64,000 nucleotides of DNA, from positions 23,267,116 to 23,331,115 of the forward strand of contig NC_067196.1 of the NCBI RefSeq assembly GCF_000699445.3. Direction: 5' to 3'. This document shows positions 24,101 through 36,100 of the stretch, piece after piece. The position numbers and the translations under genes were made by a program. The notes under the pieces were generated by a model. It saw only the letters and a list, made by a program, of their open reading frames with translations, had not been told where the DNA came from and searched no databases. Numbering within the stretch: position 1 is the stretch's first letter; each line of letters begins with the position of its first letter. This DNA comes from Schistosoma haematobium. Lineage: Eukaryota; Platyhelminthes; Trematoda; Strigeidida; Schistosomatidae.

Positions 24101-27100
24101 TATCTTTCGCTTCAAACGCTAACGCGTTATCCACTTAGCTTCTAAGTTCATATAATTATCTACTTGTTTAATGGCGACGACGTTTTGGTCGTTATTAATT
24201 AAGGGTTTACTTTGTATTGATATTCAGGACTGAATTTCTATGTTCTTGTTGACACGTGTTTGTCCTTTACGGATTCGTTCGATATATCAAGCATACTCAT
24301 CTGATGAGTCTTAAGTGGAAAGAAACGCGTGTCCTGGATCCCATTCCATATTACAACCCATCTGTTCTATAAAACTTGTAACAAAATAACTTTATCGAAG
24401 GGATCCTTTGAGAATACATACATGTAGACAATGATTGACCAAAATTCAATACTGAATATTAACAATAGGATAATTCACATATTTCTTAATAGTCGAGAGT
24501 TGAATGGTTTGAGAAATACATTGCAATTGCTTTATCAATCGAATGTATCATAGTTTTATATTATATCTTGATCCGTTCCCAGTGAGGTCTCTTTTACTGT
24601 ACTTATGAATTAGTGTAGATGATAATAAAATCTATGAAATACTGTCAGTTATAGTCACTATTTTGATTAACACGAATAATTGTTTGTTGAAATTGCCTCA
24701 CAACGTCTCAAACCATTGGTTATGAGCCCATCTACGTAGTTTGCACCTACATACATATTTCAGTCCAGCGGTAAGCGACTATAGAATGATGTTATTTTTT
24801 AGGTTGGCCGCTCCCATCTTACTTCTAGCTTTCTCCTACTGCGGTAAAGAAATGAAATTAGTATACTTTGAATGATTTTCAACTGATTTCAGTTATACTT
24901 ACCCTTTATATATTTATCTCTGATAGTAAAGGTGAGACTACGAAACACACATCAACACATTGTCAACTTCCATTTAAGGTTCATACTCAAGTTTAACTAA
25001 TTCTTTCTCTACAATATTTTAAATAAAATTTATTTTAGGTTTATTAAAGCCAAATGCTGCTCGTATACTTCTGTCAGCCATACGAGATCGTTATCCTGAT
25101 ATACCAATTCATTTGCATACACATGATACAGCTGGTGCTGGTGTAGCATGTTTATTGGCAGCTGCCGAATCTGGTGTTGATATTGTCGATGTTGCTGTGG
25201 ATAGTATGTCTGGTTTAACTAGCCAACCAAGTATGGGCGCTCTTGTCGCTTGTTTAAAACATACTGACATGTTAGTCTCAATGTTTTGTTATGTATTTTT
25301 TTGAAATCAATTTTTAATATTTGCCTTTGTACTCAGATTTGATTAAGTTAAAATTAAGTTGTTTTCGGAGTACTCGATTTTTTGATAAATCTATATTTGT
25401 GAACGTTTTTATTTAATCCATTATGAAGATGTTCGTTTTATTTGTTCAAATATCTATTTTTCATTACAAGAGTAAATAATATATAACGCCATATATTATG
25501 AAGTAAATCTAGGTAATCGACATTTACAAACCCTGAGAGCTTGTGGATAGTTTTCTCATTCTAGTATATGAGACTTTAAAGCAGTACATATTCATAACCC
25601 CGCTAGGTATTGAACTTAGGATTGTTAGGCCTAGTAGCAAGTTCATATCCTTTAAAAAATTGAGTTATCTTTTTGTTAGAATTATGTTCTCTGGGCTGGC
25701 TGGTTTAATCATGAAACTTCTATTTTATATCCAGATAACAGCATAAATTTGAAATAGAAGTGAGCCATGAAAATTTACCCCATTAATGATTAGCAGCTTT
25801 TTCTGATTGATTTTACGGTTGATTTGTTGTTGTTATCACTTGTCCTATCACAATGTCTGCGCGTTTATTTTGATTATCTTCGCCATTCCTTGATGTTATA
25901 ATTATTTGTAATTTTTTAAAATTTGATTTCAATATATTTATTAATTGTTAACTGATTTGAGTGTCAAGTGCGTAAAAATCCTTCATTCTTCTTTACATTA
26001 TGAGCTAACGTCTCCTAAAGACAGCACTGAATGGTACTAACTTGTTATATTTTCGAACTTAAAATTTTTAGTTCTTGTTACGAACTTGAGGCTACATAAT
26101 AAGAGCCTTTGATTTAGTCATCCGGTTTATTTTCACTGAACACCATTAATAGAAAATAGTGATTGTTTTAAAGATTGTAAAAATGAGAAGCTTTAATGGT
26201 TCTAGCTAACCAGAAATGATGCACTTCTCAGATATATTTTGAAATGATTTCTTCAAATAAGTGAAGTTGAATACGTATATATATATACAGTAAATAGATC
26301 ACTGAAGAGTGGTCGTATAATCCTTTAGTGCTAACAGAATTCTGTCGAACATTAGTTCCCATAAGATTGCTGACATACGTTGCTAGCACGATGCTTAGTT
26401 TCAGGGGTTGATGAAGAACACTTCCAACCATCTAATATCTAAACAGTGCACTGTGATATCAAGTCACTTGTACTAGTAACTCACATTACAACTTATTCAA
26501 TAGATTCCGTCCAGCACTAACGAATTGAACAAACAAGACATTGGTTACCACTCAGCGGTCAATTGATTATGAACATTACAGTTCGACGACAATTTACTCA
26601 CGGGGCGAATATTTCAGTGTCAACGTCTCAGACAGTAAAGTCGGGTAACATAAGTCCGAACTCCACTGGGGTTATCAATCCCCTTGAGATTAGTGATATG
26701 TTGTGATAACAGTTGGCAACTAACATGAAGCCCAAATCGAATAGGATTCCCTCTAGACTATATCTTTAACCACTTAGCGCTTATATGTATATAAAGTTTT
26801 GTTGCTTCGTTATTAATTTTCAGTGACACTGGTTTATCTAGCGAAGATGTATCAACTTATTCAGCTTATTGGGAACAAACGAGAAGTTTATATGCACCAT
26901 TTGAATGTACCACAACTATGCGTTCAGGTAATGCCGATGTATATGAAAATCAAATACCTGGTGGTCAATATACCAATTTACAGTTTCAATCTTATTCACT
27001 TGGTTTGGGTGATCAATTTGAAAATGTGAAACGTAAATATACTGAAGCTAATCAACTTTTAGGTGATATAATTAAGGTGAACATACATATTTTTATACAA

Positions 27101-30100
27101 TTTTTCTTTGGTCCCTTTTTTTTTTGTAAATAACATTTTTAAAAAGAAGAATTCATAGTTATCAAGGATAAGATAAATCAGTATATCTTGAAAGTCACTT
27201 ATAATTTCATATGAGAGTATGGATATGAGTTATATAAGTTGTGTGAGAGTTAATTATACTGCTTGACTTCTTATACATCACTTATAAGTAAAGTGTGGTG
27301 AACATGTCTATAAAATTTATTCTGAAAAGAGATATGAAATAAATACTTCGTTTGAGTAATAGTAGAAATCTGTTATCCATGGAGAACCTTCTTGCTTTTG
27401 AGTGTGAATAATATATCATCTCACTATAAGATGATCACAAATTAGCTTCAGGAAACATCATTTCATGATTTGGGGTTTGTAATTATGGCGTGCACATAAC
27501 TTTTCGAAGTGTAAATGGCTTTCACAAAACTACCAAAAGTTTATTTTTGCACTCCTGTCAGTCAGCTATGGTATGAAGTTGATAATCCTATGCCTATGAG
27601 CACGACTCTCTAGATCGGTGTAACTCAATATCGTGTAGTATCATCGATAGCTTTTATTCTATTATAGTTTCATATTGAATCTCTTAACTGAACGAAATTA
27701 ATCTTGATTGTGAATTGAATCTTTTAATATTGCTATTCTTGTCATATATAACGTGATTTTTTTTCAATTTTATTTCTTCTGAATATTATCATTTTGTTTC
27801 AGGGTAGCCCATTTATTTAATATCATATTCTATCTTTCATTTGTTTGTTTGGTAAAATAATTAATATTTGATGGCATTTTCCATCATAAGTTGATATCAA
27901 CTGTCGAACCGTTATGGAAGAGCAAGGAGAACGGGATATAAAGCTGTATCAGTCTTGAATAATGTTTAGAAACTGGACAGTCAGGTTTCATGACCGCTAC
28001 AATGTCAGTGAACCACCAAGCTGGATTCTAATGCCTCATATTGTTTCAATCTTAGTCAATTTGCTATATATAAATAGTGGAATCAATGAATATACTAAGC
28101 ATTGTGGTTTCTGGTGAAAATTGGAAAATTATGAAAGGAATTTGTGAAATATTATAGACTGTTTATGAGTATACAATATTAAATAAAAAACACTTCTTTT
28201 CAAGTGAAGCAAACGGCTCAGTTAGGGCAGTGGAAGTATTTTTATTTGAGACAAAGTCAGAACGACCGTCGACCTCCTATATTTTTTATGCTTTCTTGTC
28301 ATTGACTTACTGCTCAGCTATTTACCAAGGAAAACGTCTGTACACACATTTTTAGCGAAAACCTTGGTGTTAATAAAACTGTATAAAATAAAAAACAAAA
28401 TGCGTTAACAGCTGAAGAGCCTAGCCTTTAGAGACCTTTCCTAGTTGATGTTGTTGTTGAGGTGTCTCTGGATATTCCTCAATAAAGTTTACAAAAGCTG
28501 GTAAAATGTTTAAAAAATGTTGTTCATTCGGCATCGAATCGGAAACCCACAGAAACATCTAGAAAGACCAATGATTATGTGTCATATTTTAATTGGACGA
28601 TTGTTTATCTTGTTACAAAATTTAGTCTATTTCCAGTAGCTCCCAGAATGTGAAGGCCACTCGTAAAACCATAAATAAGCTTGCTTTCTGTATCTAAACT
28701 AACCATGAAGCAAAGTTTTTATTCCTACTTTTGAATCTTTTCTCTACTATTTTGTTAGGTATAGTGAGGGATATACCTATCATTATCATGTTAAGTCTAA
28801 TGATGTCCTTAGACTCTAAATGGACATCCCCTATTGGCCATTATTTATTTCACTCGTTAAATATTGTGTAAATGTTGTTTTCTATTTTATGGTACGATGT
28901 GGTTTTTTTGTTTGGTATATAAATAGAGTATGTCTGAAATGTAATGATTCATAACTCAGAGGCTGTGACTTGCGTTCTAGACTCAACTGGCTGGGCTAGA
29001 CAGGGAAGCGGGACCAATCGGGACTCTAGGTCGTCCTTACGTGTTTACGTGTCACTGTAATCGATCGATATAAACGCTGCTTATCAAAACCTGCAGTCCA
29101 CCCGTTACAACAATTTGGAGCTCGCTTGTACGAGGAGTATTTAAGAGAATCTGGGAACTGGCTAAGAAGCTAGTATCGGGATTTCGAGTAGCAGACATAT
29201 TTCTTCTGAACAGTGCAAGCCGAAATGAGGCGAGTACATTATCATAAATGGAGGGGTAGTATTTTTAAGGGAATAGAATTGATATGCCATAGAATAAATT
29301 GTTTGTAATCTCAATTCGCGAATTTATCGGGCACTTTTTTCTGTTCTGTTTGCTACTTCAAAAATTTTCTAATCATGTCACAAAACTATTTAATTTTGTT
29401 TATTTATTATGCATCCTATTATATACCATAGGTAACACCATCATCGAAAATAGTGGGAGATTTAGCTCAATTTATGGTTCAAAATGGTTTATCAGCTCAA
29501 CAAGTATTAGATCGAGCTGAAGAGTTATCTTTTCCATCGTCAGTGATTGAATTTTTCAGCGGTGAAATTGGTTTTCCTTATGGTGGATTCCCTGAGCCAC
29601 TTAGAACAAAGGTAAGTAAGTAAGCAAGATAGATGGTTGACTGATATTGTATAAAATTGTATTCTTTACCTGTATAGTTGTAAATGCTAATATGACTCAA
29701 TATGTAGGTAATTTATATCACTAACCACTGACTAACACGTGCACCCTCTAGGACTCAGTTGACAAGTAGATAACTGAACATCGAAAACAAACATTGCAAT
29801 ACAAACTAATATGATCACGTGTATTCTGTTTGATAAATATATACAACTAGATGACCAAAGATAAAACCAAAAGAGTTTTAACTAATCAATCCACCTCATA
29901 TCTTTTTCAGATCTAACGCGTCATCACACACAAATATCTTGTTATACACTCAGGAGATGCAAGGCTATTGAAAAAGAAACCCTGTAGCTAGCTCCCATGC
30001 TAGCCACTATTCACCATCATGAGATATCTCCAATTCCAAACAAACAAATTCTCTTTGAAAGGTTTGAACCCTTGTTACTCAGTATCACAAACTTCTTAAC

Positions 30101-33100
30101 GGTTGCCTCAGATTATCTAACCTTCAAACACAGTCTACACAATATTAAGTCACTTAGGTTAGTGACCGCACTCCAACTTTATCAATAAATTTGGATCAGC
30201 ATAAAGACTGGACAAATGTGATATTGTTTTGTACTCAGTTGACTATTCAGTGTAAAAAAGTCTTAAAATAAATAACTGTAGACCTTCTAATAATAATAAC
30301 TTATGAAAATGTAATTATTTATCAGATAAATGGTACACAGAATATATATGTATGTTGATGATGACAACTGATATCCATTGCCTGAATATTGGAGTAAATA
30401 AGCTTTAACCCACTCCTGTATATCATTTTAACTCTATAGATGAGTTTTTGTTGAGGATTAACTTCATCTGTAAGTGGTTTTCGTCACTGGTCAGCATTAC
30501 TCACTATCTATTAGTTGGTAATTATGTAAAAAATCGATCATCACTAATCCTTCACATTACTATTTTTACAGTCATTTATAGTCACCATCGAGCCTTTCAC
30601 AATTGCTCTTTAGCTCAAGTTTACACACAAAATTAGCACAATAAGCTGAGAATAATGAGCTAAATAGCAAACGAACTGTGGTAGCCATGACAATATGAAA
30701 GACTAAACTTCGAGAATATCGTTTGAAAAGGCAGTGGTAAAGTATAAATGATGTAATAATGAAGTTCATCATTTAGAGGAGTGAACACATTTGAGCCACT
30801 GGACGATTCTTAGCTATATCCCCAAGCGTCTACAACCGCTGATCACAATTATCGTGCTGACCACAAACAAATAGCTTTGATCTACCAGCATGACTTTCTC
30901 GACTGATGACAATTCTTAATTTATCTACCCTTAACTTTCTTTCAACCTACTCCTACACCACTTAACATTACGCTTAAATAAAATATGCGAGAATATTTTT
31001 GCATTTAGTCAAAAATATTGATTCTTAATGATCAAGTAATATTAAAAACAATCGTTCAGATTTTGAATAACCCTTTTTCATTCTTTCATAAATCAACTTT
31101 CCTTCATTTATTTTTTTCCATCTTAAAATACAAAATAAAATACTCTCAGATTATGCGAGGTCAAAAGGCTAAAACAGAGCGTGTTGGTTCACATATGGAA
31201 CCGTTTGATTTTGATAAATTAGCTAAACAATTAAAGGAAAAATTCAAAAGAGATTTTGATGAACGCGATCTACTGTCAGCAGCTCTATATCCTAAGGTAA
31301 TGATGTATTTATTTATTTTTATTTATTGTATTTCAATATTTCCTCATTGTAAGCTTCCAGTTGATCCATTAACTGTCGCTGTACGTTTTACCACTCCTTA
31401 ACTATTACTACTTAATCATGTATTGTTTGCTTTGCTCTCTGCTACTTATGACATGATAGTGATTAAAGTATTATTACTCATTCGATATGCGGTTCAATCT
31501 GATAATTTGTGTATGTAAGATAACGGATGTTTGGGATAGTTGTTGACTGATCTGGATGATTGAAACATAATTTAGTAGATGCTAGCTGCAGACTTCTTTT
31601 CGGACTCAGAACTAAGAATACAGGAAAATTTGTGGAGAGAGGACCAATAGGAGTGTAGCTTATGTGTTTGCTCAAGGTTTACAGTACATGTCAGAACGTA
31701 TAATTAGTCAGGTCTTGGACGCTACATTTAGATAGAACAGTAGACGCAGGATATAGAATAATATAGTCAAAATTCCGATTGGTGAGTTTGGCACGCGATA
31801 TTGATTAGCATCTTAAACCATAACAAAAGACATCAAATCATTGTTGGGAATTGAATAATAAGGAGAAATAATTTAACTACATATTATCAGTTATATTATT
31901 ATTGTCGTTAGCTCATTTGTTGGATATATTTATCACAGACTGATATCACTTGAAGTAACAATGAAAACCAGAAGTCATTTGACAGCTTTTCGACACTAGT
32001 CTGCGACCCCTCAGCTATGTGCACCTATGCATTCGCCACTGATCGAGCACAGGACGTTGGTGTCTCATGGCGATACTTACCTACTAAAACCACTTGGTTG
32101 GCGTTCAGTGATCCAACTCCAATTTCAACCAGTTTTCGGTATAGCGCGGTAACCATCTAATATTTTTGGTAACAATATTCTGAATTCCACTGATACCCAG
32201 GGAATCACCTCTCGAAATTATTCATTACTAAGTATATATTGCTTCTCATTACGGAGCATTGTTGTTTTGTTTTCAACTTGTGAAAAGAAATATTCTCAAT
32301 TGAATGAACTTCTACCCTGGATCCTTTTGGTGTAAATTGATTTTTCCTGTGCTTACACACTAATTCTTGGTTATATTTTTAATATTTAGTAGAATTTCTT
32401 AAATTTGACAGTGTGAAACTTTCTGGTAGTTCATAATATTTAGAATTGTGATTGGTTTAAATATAGTTTTATATGCTACAAATAGACAACCGTCAAAGAA
32501 TCACTAAAGAAAACTAAAGATCATTAAACACTCGCTTCATCCTTGCATGAAACCTTAACAGTGTGCACCAACCAATGTGCACTATGTCTCTACAAAAAGT
32601 ACTTAATAAGTATAGTACTCTGAAAGCAGATATTGCAGTTAACAAATTCGTGTCGCTTAGCTTTAAGTTACATTCCAAATATAAGAGCTAGTGGTACTAT
32701 ATAGTTCCATAAACCAGAGCAAGTCGATTGTGGTTTGAACAAGTAATTACTAGGTCTTCATTACTCCTGGAATTATGATCCTATATTTTTTCTCTAAACT
32801 CTGAAATAATTTTTCAGCTTGATTTTTAATCCTTTTTAATGAATATTATTCCTTTTTAAAATACACATTGATAAATTAATTGTAACAGGTATTTGATGAA
32901 TTTGAAGAGTTCCGTAAAATCTATGGTCCCGTAGATCGTCTACCAACTCGTATGTTTTTTGTAGGACCTAAGATTGCTGAAGAATTTCCAGTAAGTAATT
33001 CGTACGAGCTGATTTCTTTTTTGATAGAGAATTTCATTATTCCATTTTGTTCCTCACTCCATACACTATTAGAATGTCAGTATCTGTTTTAGGATACTCC

Positions 33101-36100
33101 GTCCTTTAGATTGTCATATTTTTAAAAATATCTTAAGTACTGTGTTTTTTTATTGTAGTTAACAACCAGTGTGTACACGAAAAATTCTTCTATCTGTATA
33201 GTTTAAAAAATAACATCCATATACGGTTTGTACCTTGGTGTTGTTGATATTCATGAATGTTGATCAAATGGTGTCTGTTGGTATTTAAAAGCTTAGAAGA
33301 AAGTGCTTCTTGAGATGAATAACACTACTCTGAACCATCTCGTTGTTAACATCCACACTAAATAGTGTGCAAGTACATCCATCTGACTCATGAAAAATGT
33401 GAAATGAGCTTCACCACCTAAGCATTATTTAAAAATACATCTCAATAGAATGACATGTACTGTTTATATGTAAATTGTCATCTCATCAGTTTATATTTGT
33501 CCTTTACTTCTCAAGATAATAGTTTGAATATGCCTTCTCTTAGTAGTTTACATCATGGATCGACCTTAGTTAAATAACCATTGAGAATCAGGAAGTACCA
33601 AACGGCTGTTTGGTTCCATCATGGAACGCTTGAACGGTTCACATGTTGAATGTGATGCACTTAGGCACCAATGACATTGGACGCCAGTTGCACAGTATTG
33701 CAAATTAACTGAAGTCGAAAATGTAAACTGTTAGATGCCAACATAATGATCTGAATGTTCGGCGCTTGACACAAAACTCCAAGTCGTTGATTCCATCTCC
33801 TATAAGGTCATGAAATCATTGCTTCCTGATTTTCAGCTGTTATCTAACCAAAGTCATCCTGTGATGTAAGTTACGAAATTTAGTATTCTATGTAATGCAT
33901 CTGCCAAAAATTTTGACAACTGATTCATTGATTTCCTTACACAGTTCGAATGTTCTTTCAATATCATGCAATTAAATTATTTCCATGTCTCGCTTAATAA
34001 TCATATTTCAACTGACCATCATCTTAGAATAATATTTATAGTGTTGCCCCGGTTAAGCATATCCCGAGCTCTCAATCTTCGGGAAGCCGCTATAGTAAAC
34101 TTTGGGGAAATTCCCCAAAATTCCCCTTTAATTTTGGTGAAGGTCATTTGACTTTTGAGGTTTCCCCAAACTTAGGAGGTTGGGTCGATATACAACTAAC
34201 TAGTAACTATGTTGTACTAACGAGTTATATTATGAAGAAATAATTTGAAGTTCTGAGAATTTCTAGTTTCATATCTGTGTATCTATCTACCTCCTCCTCG
34301 CTCTCTCTCAGTACTTTATATTTGGTTCCTATACAATGAACCGTTGGTTTCAGACAAGCTACATAAAATTTACATTCTAGGATACAAATTATTTCCCTTT
34401 GATATGAATATGTTCAGATAGTCTTTTATCACTCTTCAGAATAAGTATTTTTTTATCTACACGTTAAGCTAACATATTTGTTTCACATATGATAAACTAT
34501 TCCTTAAACAGGTCGACTTGGAGACCGGTAAAATGTTACATATTAAAACATTGGCTGTCGGTGAATTAACCAAAGCCGGGGAACGTGAAGTATTCTTCGA
34601 AATGAATGGCCAACTTAGATCAATTTTGATTAGTGATAAAGAAGCTACAAAGGTAAGTTTGAAGATATGTTTCTCTAATTTCCCTTTTTACTGATCCCTC
34701 CAAACTAATCTACCTAGTACGAAGCGTGACATTGCCCGGTATTCAGGGATCAGTCGATGTATTTATCTTGGTTATAGAAGATATCCGTTTACAATTGAGT
34801 GATCACTGGGTGGTGATCAATGTTATGTGTGTCAGGTCCTTCTTAGTGCAGATCGAATTCTATCGACCAAGTCGCAATGTGGCCACTAGTCTAGGTTACT
34901 CGAAATTGCGTGCACCATGTTGAGATAATATGATGGTTGGAAGTAGTCGTCAGGAGGATACCCCTATTAAATTTAAGATTATTTTTATGTTGTACAACAT
35001 AACACAAATTTAGGAGATGTAGAAGACAAGACGCGTGACTTAAATTTACTAGATTGTGACTGATTAACTGAAGGAAAAGATGAAAAAAGGCCAAAATGTT
35101 TAGTTCACTTGTATTACTAAAGCAGTTGATGGTTAACCACTGACTCTTTCTGAACACAAAGGTCAGGTTTAAGCCTTCGAATTGCTATTTTTACGAGATA
35201 ATTGACTTTTATGTTAAACATTTCGAATGGATTCTTCATGCACTTTGTATACCGTATTTAACAGTTGGCGTGTAGTCGAACTCAAAAGAACTTTTTTCGT
35301 CGAAAACATAGGTTCTTGGGAATATGGTCGAAAAAATGTGTAATCCTCACCATTCTGTCCCTCAAATGTATATGCTTTGGCGTCTACATTTAGGTTGGTA
35401 TATGCAGTCGAGGGTGTCATGTGATGAGTATTTTTCTACCTTTATTTACGTTATGGCGCATCACATTGTGTGGAGAGGAACAAATTTGGCTGCTTGAAGT
35501 GATGAAATCCCTTCAGCATATAAGACGTCTATCTTGACCTGGCGATGTGCTTCAAATTTTTATCAAGATTTACACATTACAATTTATATACCTTTCACAG
35601 CGAACTCTACTGAAAATCACTTCATTCATCAGACTTGGGATGATTTTCTTGTTTTTTACACCAAAAACTAAAATTAAATAACCATTAAAAACTAGGAATA
35701 AATAAACGTTCACTCCGTTCTAACATGGAGCTCCTCAGTAGCAGTGCTTACCAACGACCTTGCTAGAAACCGAGTCCAGGACCCTGGGGTATCTTGAAGA
35801 GCATTTAACCTTTAGACCACTGAGTTGATATCCAAATTCGGGATGTTCTCTACACAATATTCGTCTACAAATTTCATTCTCTCCCACACAAACTCCCTTC
35901 ATCTTATTTATTTTTTTGTTTCTAGTCGATATCGTTTCATCCAAAGGCCTTGAAAGGTGTCAAAGGCTCCGTTGGTTCACCAATGCCTGGTGAATTAGTA
36001 ACAATCAATGTGAAAGACGGAGATGTTGTAGAGAAAGGTCAAAAATTAGCTACATTGTCAGCTATGAAAATGGAAATGAGCATAACAGCACCCATTTCAG

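Larger units (their letters stand above)
23812..25038 (+). other. PC intron
   Basis: 1227-nt intron. Two Sm-alpha-type copies in opposite orientation (24005-24172 and 24280-24375) and an old RTE-B remnant (24700-24845) occupy much of it. Confidence 0.6.
32991..34511 (+). other. PC intron
   Basis: 1521-nt intron with an Sm-alpha trace (33335-33430), a family B copy (33690-33870) and a G/C-run block (34050-34180). Confidence 0.5.
34653..35925 (+). other. PC last intron
   Basis: 1273-nt intron. Family C fragment at 34785-34965 and family B at 35705-35840; the middle is unassigned. Confidence 0.5.

Noticed and set aside
24290..24345. Plus-strand hammerhead with both core boxes
   Set aside because: Helix II does not pair (GTCT against GGAA), so I list it only as a repeat and not as a ribozyme.
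28965..29225. GC-richer block sharing 'GGGACCAATCGG'-like wording with 31640 and 58480
   Set aside because: Similarity is too short and diverged to define a family by eye.
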